A program made the position numbers and the translations under genes. Source: Elusimicrobiota bacterium (GTDB lineage Bacteria > Elusimicrobiota > Elusimicrobia > UBA1565 > UBA9628). Taken from it: a stretch of 6,458 nt of DNA. Position 1 is the stretch's first letter; each line of letters opens with the position of its first letter. Positions 1-5,805 of this stretch are shown piece after piece. The stretch is taken from contig JAGWJU010000075.1 in the NCBI GenBank assembly GCA_028865585.1, forward strand, positions 1 to 6,458, given 5' to 3'. The notes beneath the pieces were generated by a model. It was not told where the DNA came from. It made no database searches and saw nothing but the letters and a program-made list of their open reading frames with translations.

Positions 1-35
1 TCAAGAATATGAAGCCCGCGGCCGTTCATGCCTGA
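1..35 (+). CDS. Possible C-terminal tail of an upstream gene (partial)
   Basis: The frame starting at position 3 reads ten codons (KNMKPAAVHA) and stops at TGA 33-35, overlapping the next gene's ATG (28-30) by 8 bases. It shows more G/C at third codon positions than the other two frames, one of which stops at 10-12. The next gene has no visible ribosome binding site, which fits translation coupled to an upstream gene ending here. Only ten codons are visible, so no function can be given and the call is tentative. Confidence 0.3.
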   Translation, partial: KNMKPAAVHA

Positions 36-1023
36 GTCAGGCAGGCTGTTCTTAAGCGTCATCGTCCCGGTTTATAACGAGGAGGAGAGCCTCAGGCCCT
101 TCGTGGAGGAACTCTCCGAGGTCCTCTCGAAAATTCCGCAGAGTTGGGAAGCGATCCTGATCGACGACGGATCGAAGGATGGGTCCTACGCCGCCATCCA
201 GGAGATCTGCCGCCGCTTTCCGGGCTTCAAGGCCGTGCGGCTGGGCCGCAACGCCGGACAGACCGCGGCGCTGTCCGCCGGCATCGACCGGGCCCGGGGA
301 GAACTTATCGTCTGCCTGGATGCCGACGGCCAGAACGATCCGCGCGACATCCCGGCCATGCTGGTCAAAATCGAGGAGGGCTACGACGTCGTCAGCGGCT
401 GGCGCAAGAACCGCAAAGACCCGTGGCTTTCGCGGCGCCTGCCCTCGCAAATCGCCAACGGCATCATCTCCTGGAGCACCGGCGTGCCTCTGCACGACTA
501 CGGATGCACGCTTAAGATTTATCGCGCCCGCTACCTAAAATCCCTGCCTCTCTACGGCGAGATGCACCGCTTCATCCCGGCTTTCGCCGGGTTTTTGGGC
601 GCGCGCATCGCGGAGACGGAGGTCCACCACCGTCCGCGGACCCGCGGCTCCTCCAAGTACGGCATTTCGCGGACCTTCAAGGTCGTGCTCGATTTGCTCA
701 CGGTCAAATTTATGGATGCCTACTTGGCCAAACCCATCTATCTTTTCGGCGGAGGCGGCGTGCTGTTGGGCTTGACCGGCGCCGCTTTGGCCGCGGTGAC
801 GCTCTATAAAAAAATGGTGCTGGGCATTTTCGTCAAGGATCAGCCGCTGTTTCTTGTCTCCATCTTCTTCGCCATTGTCGGATTCCAACTTATCCTAATG
901 GGCCTCTTGGCGGAAATCCTCATCCGCATCTACTTCGACATCAAGGGCAAGCCCGCTTATTTCGTCCGCGAGACGGCCGGATTCCTTGACTCCTCCGGCG
1001 CAAGTAAATTAGAATCGGTCTAG
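28..1023 (+). CDS. Family 2 glycosyltransferase, polyprenyl-phosphate sugar transferase type (DPM1/GtrB/ArnC-like)
   Basis: This 331-residue protein is expected to move a sugar from a nucleotide-sugar onto a polyprenyl phosphate at the inner face of the cytoplasmic membrane, making a lipid-linked donor. The GT2 catalytic domain covers about residues 9-230: SVIVPVYNEEE opens the nucleotide-binding fold, DDGS (46-49) and DADGQ (98-102, the metal-binding DxD) follow, and the HRPRTRGSSKYG segment (201-212) matches the conserved HxxRxxGxSKY of this subfamily. Two hydrophobic helices, about 236-260 and 273-300, form the C-terminal anchor, as in GtrB and ArnC. The length is normal for the family. 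ATG 28 places the fold at the usual distance from the N-terminus. No Shine-Dalgarno is evident, so translation may be coupled to an upstream gene. The sugar and final acceptor cannot be read from the sequence. Confidence 0.9.
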   Translation: MPESGRLFLSVIVPVYNEEESLRPFVEELSEVLSKIPQSWEAILIDDGSKDGSYAAIQEICRRFPGFKAVRLGRNAGQTAALSAGIDRARGELIVCLDADGQNDPRDIPAMLVKIEEGYDVVSGWRKNRKDPWLSRRLPSQIANGIISWSTGVPLHDYGCTLKIYRARYLKSLPLYGEMHRFIPAFAGFLGARIAETEVHHRPRTRGSSKYGISRTFKVVLDLLTVKFMDAYLAKPIYLFGGGGVLLGLTGAALAAVTLYKKMVLGIFVKDQPLFLVSIFFAIVGFQLILMGLLAEILIRIYFDIKGKPAYFVRETAGFLDSSGASKLESV

Positions 1024-1025
1024 CT

Positions 1026-1256
1026 ATGCCAAACCCAAAACGAAAGCACACCCGTTCCCGGCGCGACAGCCGCCGATCCCAGAATTGGAAGCTCGAACGC
1101 CCGGCCTTGACGCCCTGCGCCAACCCGGCTTGCCGGAAGCTGCGGCGTCCGCACGTCGTCTGCCCCCATTGCGGCTTTTACAACGGGCGCATCGTCGTTA
1201 TGCCCAAGCAGAAGAAGGAAAAATCCCAGGGGGAGCAGGGAGAGCAGCAGAGCTGA
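1026..1256 (+). CDS. rpmF: 50S ribosomal protein L32 (bL32)
   Basis: This 76-residue basic protein is a structural component of the large ribosomal subunit. The N-terminus MPNPKRKHTRSRRDSRR is the family hallmark, and a zinc-ribbon-like segment follows with Cys31, Cys36, Cys46 and Cys49. The first knuckle is C-x4-C (CANPAC) rather than the usual C-x2-C; the second is the normal CPHC. The protein is longer than the usual 55-60 residues because of a charged, glutamine-rich tail (about 60-76, KQKKEK then QGEQGEQQS). ATG 1026 lies 2 bases after the glycosyltransferase stop, with no clear Shine-Dalgarno. This is odd for a ribosomal protein and suggests translational coupling. rpmF next to fatty-acid genes is a widespread arrangement, although plsX, which normally follows it, is absent here. 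Confidence 0.93.
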   Translation: MPNPKRKHTRSRRDSRRSQNWKLERPALTPCANPACRKLRRPHVVCPHCGFYNGRIVVMPKQKKEKSQGEQGEQQS

Positions 1257-1285
1257 TCGCTTCCCACCGCACCCCATCACTCATT

Positions 1286-1292
1286 AGGAAGG
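1286..1292 (+). promoter_or_regulatory. Ribosome binding site of fabG (decides the start)
   Basis: AGGAAGG lies 7 bases before ATG 1300. A TTG at 1294 is in the same frame but only 1 base from this site, so ATG 1300 is the better start. Confidence 0.75.
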
Positions 1293-1299
1293 CTTGATT

Positions 1300-2082
1300 A
1301 TGGCAGAGCAGGCGGCCGCGGAACCCGTGAAAGCGGGACGATTGAGGCTGGAGAACAAGGTCGCCGTGATCACGGGCGCGGCCCGCGGCATCGGCTACGC
1401 CGCGACGGGGCTCTTCTGCCGGGAAGGCGCCAAGGTCGTGATGGTCGACGTCGATGAAGCCCTGGTCAAGGAGTCCGCGGCCAAGGCGGCGCGGGCTTCG
1501 GAGCAGACGCTGGGCCTCCGGGCGGACGTTTCCAAGTTCGAGGACTGCGAGGCCGCGGTCAAGGCGGCCGTTGATAAGTTCGGCAAGATCGACATCCTCG
1601 TCAACAACGCCGGCATCACCAAGGATAATCTCGTCCTGCGCATGTCCGATGCGGACTGGGACCTGGTCTTGGACATCAACTTGAAGGGCGCCTTCAATTT
1701 CATCAAGGCGGCGGTGCGCCCCATGCTCAAGGCGCGCTACGGGCGCATCGTCAACGTCTCCTCCGTCGTAGGCGAGGAGGGCAACGCCGGACAGGCCAAC
1801 TACTCGGCCTCCAAGGGAGGGCTTATCGCGCTGACCAAGTCCTGCGCGCGCGAATTCGCCTCACGCAACATCCTGGTCAACGCCGTCGCGCCGGGGTTCA
1901 TCCGCACGCGCCTCACGGACGCCATCCCCGAGGCGGAGAAGGAGCTCTTGGCCAAAAAGATAGCCGTCGGGCGGCTGGGCGAGCCCGCCGACATCGCGAA
2001 TTCGATTTTGTTTCTGGCGTCGGATGAAGCATCCTACATCACCGGCCACGTCCTCAACGTCAACGGCGGCGGCTACATGTAG
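1300..2082 (+). CDS. fabG: 3-oxoacyl-[acyl-carrier-protein] reductase FabG
   Basis: This NADPH-dependent short-chain dehydrogenase of 260 residues carries out the first reduction of each fatty-acid elongation cycle, turning 3-oxoacyl-ACP into 3-hydroxyacyl-ACP in the cytosol. The cofactor motif TGAARGIG spans residues 25-32 and NNAG 102-105. The catalytic set is Asn127, Ser155, Tyr168 and Lys172 (YSASK), with the Ser-Tyr spacing of E. coli FabG. PGFIRTRLTD (199-208) and the NGGGYM end also match FabG rather than a generic SDR. The N-terminus is about 13 residues longer than in E. coli FabG. The first base of the gene follows a 43-base gap after rpmF and is preceded by AGGAAGG. Its position directly before acpP is the classic fabG-acpP pairing and supports a fatty-acid-synthesis role. 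Confidence 0.93.
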   Translation: MAEQAAAEPVKAGRLRLENKVAVITGAARGIGYAATGLFCREGAKVVMVDVDEALVKESAAKAARASEQTLGLRADVSKFEDCEAAVKAAVDKFGKIDILVNNAGITKDNLVLRMSDADWDLVLDINLKGAFNFIKAAVRPMLKARYGRIVNVSSVVGEEGNAGQANYSASKGGLIALTKSCAREFASRNILVNAVAPGFIRTRLTDAIPEAEKELLAKKIAVGRLGEPADIANSILFLASDEASYITGHVLNVNGGGYM

Positions 2083-2092
2083 GTTCGTCTCG

Positions 2093-2113
2093 TCGCGCGT
2101 GAGGCAAGCGCGA
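2093..2113 (+). promoter_or_regulatory. Inverted repeat (RNA hairpin) in the acpP leader
   Basis: TCGCGC (2093-2098) and GCGCGA (2108-2113) form a perfect 6-pair stem with a 9-base loop, ending 4 bases before the acpP ribosome binding site. No T run follows, so it is not an intrinsic terminator. It could stabilise or mark a processing point for the acpP message, but it could also be chance in GC-rich DNA. Confidence 0.35.
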
Positions 2114-2117
2114 AATC

Positions 2118-2125
2118 AAGGGAGG
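2118..2125 (+). promoter_or_regulatory. Strong ribosome binding site of acpP
   Basis: AAGGGAGG ends 4 bases before ATG 2130. It is the strongest Shine-Dalgarno seen in the window, which fits the high output expected of acyl carrier protein. Confidence 0.7.
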
Positions 2126-2129
2126 CAAC

Positions 2130-2381
2130 ATGGCTGAAACTAGCACAAGCGTTGAAGACCGCGTCAAGCAGATCATCGTCGAGCAGCTGGGCGTCGATGC
2201 GTCCGAGGTGAATCCGCAGGCCCATTTCGTGAACGATCTGGGCGCGGATTCGCTCGACACCGTCGAGCTCGTGATGGCTCTTGAGGAGGAATTCGACACC
2301 GAGATTCCCGATGAACAGGCCGAGAAGATCCAGACCGTCGGCCAGGCCATCGATTACATCAAGGCCCACGCGAAGAAATAG
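2130..2381 (+). CDS. acpP: Acyl carrier protein
   Basis: This small acidic protein of 83 residues carries growing acyl chains on a 4'-phosphopantetheine arm during fatty-acid synthesis. The attachment motif GADSLD puts the modified serine at Ser41, followed by the conserved helix II (TVELVMALEEEF). The four-helix ACP layout, the acidic character and the length (typical 77-84) all agree. The family-typical IPDEQAEKIQTV segment precedes helix IV. The gene lies between fabG and rnc, the same order as in Bacillus (fabG-acpA-rnc). It has a strong ribosome binding site and a leader hairpin. The acpP-rnc gap is 16 bases, so both are probably on one transcript. Confidence 0.96.
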   Translation: MAETSTSVEDRVKQIIVEQLGVDASEVNPQAHFVNDLGADSLDTVELVMALEEEFDTEIPDEQAEKIQTVGQAIDYIKAHAKK

Positions 2382-2397
2382 CGTCCCGGAGGTTGTC

Positions 2398-3087
2398 GTG
2401 GTGACGGAAGCCGCGGCCGAGCCTCTGGAATCCTCCCTGGGATACCGGTTCCGCAGGCCGGAGCTTCTCAGGGAGGCGCTTTCGCACAAGTCGTTTTCCG
2501 CGGAAACCAACTCCTCCTTCAACAACGAGCGGCTGGAGTTCCTCGGAGACAGCATCCTGGCGGCGGTGGTGGCTCATCAGCTGTGCGAGAGCTACCCGGC
2601 GGACGACGAGGGCGCGCTTTCCAAAAAGAAAGCGCGCCTCGTCTCCCGCGCGAGCCTCGCCGCATGGGCCGCGCAGCTGGGCTTGGGCGCCCATCTTTAC
2701 CTCGGCATCGGCGAGGAGTCCTCGGGCGGCCGCACGCGCCAGAGCCTTCTGGCCAACGCCATGGAGGCCCTGATCGGCGCCCTGTATTTGGACGGCGGCT
2801 ACGCGGCCGCCGAGCGCTTTATCCGCGGCTGGTATCTGGGCAAGCACGCCAACTTGCCCGAGACCGATTACAAGAGTCAGCTTCAGGAAATCATGCAGAA
2901 GAAGCACAAGACCCTTCCGTCCTATCAGACCGAGCAGGTGGAGGGGCCGGATCACGACCGAACGTTCCGCGTCGCGGTGTATTTCGGGAAGAAAATGCTG
3001 GGCCAGGGCGCGGGCAAGAGCAAGAAGGAGGCGGAACAGGCCGCCGCATGCGCCGCCCTTGAGACGCTTAAAACCGTGGAGAAATGA
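2398..3087 (+). CDS. rnc: Ribonuclease III
   Basis: This protein of about 229 residues cleaves double-stranded RNA, including rRNA precursors and structured mRNAs, as a Mg-dependent homodimer. The signature ERLEFLGDS places the metal-binding residues at Glu44, Glu47 and Asp51, and the second catalytic patch is LLANAMEALIGALYLD with Glu123. The residue matching E. coli Asp114 is Asn120 here. A double-stranded-RNA-binding domain runs from about 156 to 226 (DYKSQLQEIMQ through KSKKEAEQAAACAALETL). The frame is open back to 2281 inside acpP, but that part is an arginine/serine-rich out-of-frame read of acpP. The start is one of two tandem GTG codons, 2398 or 2401, lying 5 or 8 bases after GGAGG (2388-2392). 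I cannot decide between them. The stop is 1 base before the next gene. Confidence 0.93.
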   Translation: MVTEAAAEPLESSLGYRFRRPELLREALSHKSFSAETNSSFNNERLEFLGDSILAAVVAHQLCESYPADDEGALSKKKARLVSRASLAAWAAQLGLGAHLYLGIGEESSGGRTRQSLLANAMEALIGALYLDGGYAAAERFIRGWYLGKHANLPETDYKSQLQEIMQKKHKTLPSYQTEQVEGPDHDRTFRVAVYFGKKMLGQGAGKSKKEAEQAAACAALETLKTVEK

Positions 3088-3088
3088 C

Positions 3089-4333
3089 ATGGACTATGGA
3101 TTAACCGAAACTCAGCAGGAAATCGTGGATTTGACCTACCGCCTGGCGGTGGAGAAGATGAAGCCCGTGCGGGAGCACTACGACAACACGGAAGAATATC
3201 CTTGGCCCATCGTCGAGGAGTTCCGCAAGGCGGACCTCTTCGGCGTCTACCTGCCGGAAAAATACGGCGGCTTGGGCGGCGGCACCATGGAGTTGGTCTT
3301 GGTCACCGAGCAGCTCTCCCGCATCTGCGCGGGTATCGCGCTCTCCGTGGCCGCTTGCGGCCTCTGCGCCATCCCCATTCTCCTGTTCGCGAACGAGGAG
3401 CAGCGCCAGCGCTTTCTGCCGGATCTGGCCTCGGGCAAGCGCCTGGGCGCCTTTGCCTTGACCGAACCGCAGGCGGGCTCGGACGCCACGGCCACCAAGT
3501 GCACGGCGCGCCTGGAGGGCGACTACTACGTCATTAACGGACAGAAGAATTTCTGCTCCAACGGCAACGCCGCCGACCTCTACACCTTCTTCGCCACCAC
3601 CAACCCGGCGCGCGGCGCGCGCGGGCTTTCGGCCTTCGTGGTCGAGAAGGGCACGCCCGGCTTCTCCTTCGGCAAGAAGGAGCACAAGATGGGCATCCGC
3701 GCCTCCTGGACCTACGACCTGGTCTTCAACAACTGCAAAATTCCCAAGAAGAACCTGCTCTACAAGGAAGGCTACGGCCTCTTCGTGGCGCAGAACACAT
3801 TCGACGCTTCTCGTCCCGGCGTGGCCTCTCAGGCCCTGGGCTTGGCGACCGGCGCCATCGACGAGACGCTCTCCTACATCCGCATCCGCAAGCAGTTCGG
3901 GCAGACCATCGCGTCGTTCCAGGCCATCCAGCACATGCTGGCGGACTGCGCGACCGCGGTGGAAGCCTCGCGGGCGCTCCTTTACAGCACGGCGCGGGCC
4001 ATGGACAAGGAGATGAAGCCGGCCATAGACGCGGCCATGGAGAAGGGCACCATCGTCTTCGACGAGATGAACGCCTTGGGCGTCAAGCGCTGGACCAAGG
4101 AGTCGGGCATGTGCAAGGTGCTCTGCTCCGACACCGCCATGCGCGTGGCGACCGACTGCGTGCAGATGTGCGGCGGCATCGGCTACATGCGGGATTTCCC
4201 CGTGGAGAAGTACATGCGCGACGCCAAGATCACGCAGATCTACGAGGGCACCAACCAAATCCAGAGAAACGAGATCGCCATGATGATCATCAAGGAGGCG
4301 GCCTCGAAGCAGAAAGAGGCGGTGGCGGCCTAG
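3089..4333 (+). CDS. Acyl-CoA dehydrogenase family flavoprotein
   Basis: This FAD enzyme of 414 residues is expected to oxidise an acyl-CoA to the 2,3-enoyl-CoA and pass electrons to electron-transfer flavoprotein. Both family signatures are present: ALTEPQAGSDA (about 123-133) and, beginning at Gln359, QMCGGIGYMRDF. The catalytic base is Glu386 in YEGTNQIQR, the short/medium-chain position. The R-KQFGQTIASFQ segment is also conserved. It is longer than the usual 380 residues because of about 25 extra residues near 307-333 (from ARAMDKEMKPA to FDEMNALG), and it has about 11 cysteines. ATG 3089 is preferred over an upstream in-frame ATG at 3059 because GGAGA (3078-3082) lies 6 bases before it and the usual MDYGLTETQQ start follows. 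It begins 1 base after rnc, so it is likely co-translated. The substrate is unknown; a role at the ACP level is possible but unsupported. Confidence 0.9.
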   Translation: MDYGLTETQQEIVDLTYRLAVEKMKPVREHYDNTEEYPWPIVEEFRKADLFGVYLPEKYGGLGGGTMELVLVTEQLSRICAGIALSVAACGLCAIPILLFANEEQRQRFLPDLASGKRLGAFALTEPQAGSDATATKCTARLEGDYYVINGQKNFCSNGNAADLYTFFATTNPARGARGLSAFVVEKGTPGFSFGKKEHKMGIRASWTYDLVFNNCKIPKKNLLYKEGYGLFVAQNTFDASRPGVASQALGLATGAIDETLSYIRIRKQFGQTIASFQAIQHMLADCATAVEASRALLYSTARAMDKEMKPAIDAAMEKGTIVFDEMNALGVKRWTKESGMCKVLCSDTAMRVATDCVQMCGGIGYMRDFPVEKYMRDAKITQIYEGTNQIQRNEIAMMIIKEAASKQKEAVAA

Positions 4334-4359
4334 GCAGGGCCGTTTCAAAGAAGGGATAA

Positions 4360-5046
4360 ATGGGGGAGATCATCGGCTTCGCCGCGGGAACTGGAACGGC
4401 GCAAGGCTATTTGGCGGCCAAGAAGGCCGGCAAAGGGCCCGGCATCGTCGTCATCCAGGAGTGGTGGGGGCTGGTGCCCCACATCCAGGACGTCTGCGAG
4501 CGGCTGGCCACCGAAGGCTTTATCGCCCTGGCGCCTGATCTCTACCACGGCGAAAAGGGCAAGTCCCCCGATGAGGCCGGGCGCCTCATGATGGCCCTGG
4601 ATATCGGGCGCGCGGCCGCGGACCTGGGCGGGGCGGTCAAGCATCTCCTGTCCCACCCGCAGGTCTCCGGCAAGAAGGTCGGCGTCGCTGGCTTCTGCAT
4701 GGGGGGGCAACTTGCGCTCTTCGCTGCCTCCAAGAACCCCGAGATCGGCGCGTGCGCGGACTTCTACGGCATCCATCCCAAGGTGTCCGTCGACTATGCC
4801 GCCATCCGCTGTCCCGTGCTGGGCCTTTTCGGGGGGAAGGACGAGTTCGTCTCGCCCGAGGCCGCGCGCAAATTGGAGTCCTCCTTGAAGTCCGCGGGCG
4901 TCCAAACGGATTTCACGGTTTTCCCCCAGGCCGGCCACGCGTTCTTCAATGATTCGCGGCCGGAGGCGTACAACAAACTCGCGGCGTCCCGGGCTTGGGA
5001 AAAGCTTCTGGGCGCTTTCCGGAAAAGCCTGCTGTCCCCGGCTTAA
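4360..5046 (+). CDS. Dienelactone hydrolase family protein (alpha/beta hydrolase)
   Basis: This soluble alpha/beta hydrolase of 228 residues belongs to the dienelactone hydrolase family (Pfam DLH). The triad is readable: nucleophile Cys113 in the elbow GFCMGG, Asp161 in GGKDEFV and His193 in AGHAFFN, with the supporting Glu34 in QEWWGL, all as in Pseudomonas carboxymethylenebutenolidase. APDLYHG (58-64) is also typical. Length is normal (about 230). ATG 4360 follows an AAGGGA-type ribosome binding site and a 26-base gap after the dehydrogenase. No chlorocatechol or aromatic-ring genes are nearby, so the classical dienelactone reaction is not supported by context. A general esterase or thioesterase role is equally possible. 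A run of seven G (4701-4707) lies in the codons just after the catalytic cysteine. Confidence 0.88.
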   Translation: MGEIIGFAAGTGTAQGYLAAKKAGKGPGIVVIQEWWGLVPHIQDVCERLATEGFIALAPDLYHGEKGKSPDEAGRLMMALDIGRAAADLGGAVKHLLSHPQVSGKKVGVAGFCMGGQLALFAASKNPEIGACADFYGIHPKVSVDYAAIRCPVLGLFGGKDEFVSPEAARKLESSLKSAGVQTDFTVFPQAGHAFFNDSRPEAYNKLAASRAWEKLLGAFRKSLLSPA

Positions 5047-5060
5047 GGGCGGTTCCGCCC
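5047..5060 (+). repeat. Short GC-rich inverted repeat after the hydrolase gene
   Basis: GGGCGG (5047-5052) and CCGCCC (5055-5060) are perfect complements around two bases, so the real loop would need to open the inner pairs. It begins immediately after the hydrolase stop codon. The following bases are GC-rich with no T run, so it is not a convincing intrinsic terminator, but it could protect the 3' end of the upstream message. Confidence 0.35.
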
Positions 5061-5082
5061 CCGCCGGACTCAGGGCGGATGA

Positions 5083-5733
5083 ATGATTCATCGTCTCTCG
5101 CTCTTCCTTCTCTCTTTGCTGGTCCGTCATACCGGAGCCACGCTGTTCTTCAGCCAGGCGATTAAGTCAAGCCTCATCCCCATCCCGGCGCCGTCCCTCA
5201 TTATGGTGGCCAGCGCGCTCATGAGGCCTCCGCTGGCAGGCCCCGGCCGCACGCTTGGTTTTTTGTCCCGGCGTATCGCGCTGCCCGCCGCGGCGGGAAT
5301 GACCGCGGGCTCGGTGTTGCCATTTTGGCTGGCTAGGCGCGCCGGGGAGGATATTTTCGACTGGTCCAAGGGCCTGCGCCGCTTTAAGAAAAAGTACTTG
5401 AATAAATTCGGGCAGCGCCTTGAGGCGCATCCGGCGCCCTATATTCTGATTTTAAGAGCCATCCCCGTGGTGCCGATGACGCTGGCGTCCTTGGCCATGG
5501 GCGTATTCCAGGTTTCCCTGCTGGAGTTCACGATCTGGACCTTCGCCGGCGCGTTCGTGCGCTCCCTGGCGCTGGCATTAGCGGGCCTTTTGACGCTGGA
5601 CACTTTTGACATCTTGATCCGCCGCGTCCATCGGATCAGCGCGCTCAATTTGATTGCACTGGGCGTGACGTTGGGGTTGCTACTGATTCGCTTGATTTTT
5701 GTGTTTCCAGGAAGGCAGAAGAATAAGAATTAG
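5083..5733 (+). CDS. DedA/VTT (SNARE-associated) family membrane protein
   Basis: This integral membrane protein of 216 residues has several hydrophobic helices, at about 8-27, 30-48, 66-84, 119-140, 146-170 and 188-208. Three family features are visible: the SSLIPIPAPS re-entrant-loop motif (29-38), ILRAIPVVPMTLASLAMG (123-140) resembling the conserved FxRxxPxxPxxxSxxAG stretch, and a GAFVRS...LAG helix (156-168). Members of this family are known or proposed lipid transporters or scramblases needed for envelope homeostasis; the specific lipid here is unknown. A basic C-terminus (RQKNKN) suggests that end is cytoplasmic. ATG 5083 follows a 36-base gap with only a weak GGGCGG-like site. It is the last gene with the high-GC composition, and its 3' end already becomes less GC-rich. 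Confidence 0.78.
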   Translation: MIHRLSLFLLSLLVRHTGATLFFSQAIKSSLIPIPAPSLIMVASALMRPPLAGPGRTLGFLSRRIALPAAAGMTAGSVLPFWLARRAGEDIFDWSKGLRRFKKKYLNKFGQRLEAHPAPYILILRAIPVVPMTLASLAMGVFQVSLLEFTIWTFAGAFVRSLALALAGLLTLDTFDILIRRVHRISALNLIALGVTLGLLLIRLIFVFPGRQKNKN

Positions 5734-5745
5734 TGTTGCTGATAC

Positions 5746-5767
5746 AGGCCGACGAGCCTAAATTTTT
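5746..5767 (+). terminator. Weak candidate rho-independent terminator
   Basis: AGGC (5746-5749) pairs with GCCT (5756-5759) around a 6-base loop, followed by three A and five T (5763-5767). It starts 13 bases after the stop of the last high-GC gene, where an operon end would be expected. The stem has only 4 pairs, so the energy is poor and the call is tentative. Confidence 0.3.
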
Positions 5768-5805
5768 GTCGAACTTAACATGAAGCATGGTAAATTACAG
5801 TACTA

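Noticed and set aside
1294..1299. TTG start adding two residues to FabG
   Set aside because: It is 1 base from the AGGAAGG site, while ATG 1300 has the normal 7-base spacing.
2281..2397. Upstream extension of the ribonuclease III frame into acpP
   Set aside because: The extra 39 residues are an Arg/Ser/Pro-rich out-of-frame read of acpP. GGAGG before the GTG codons at 2398/2401 gives a better start.
3101..4348. Minus-strand open frame of 415 codons opposite the acyl-CoA dehydrogenase
   Set aside because: Its protein is rich in His, Arg, Leu and Gly with no recognisable domain, and it is the expected shadow of GC-rich codon bias. The plus strand has full family motifs.
4701..4707. Run of seven G in the hydrolase active-site elbow, as a phase-variation switch
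   Set aside because: The run encodes the conserved Gly-Gly of GFCMGG and is short in a GC-rich gene. No other sign of phase variation is present.
4345..5130. Minus-strand open frame of 261 codons opposite the hydrolase
   Set aside because: No domain or motif is recognisable, and the plus-strand frame has an intact catalytic triad and a ribosome binding site.
5766..5796. Possible promoter before the GT-C gene (TTGTCG and TAAATT)
   Set aside because: Each box matches 4 of 6 consensus bases with a 19-base spacer, in AT-rich DNA where such matches arise by chance.
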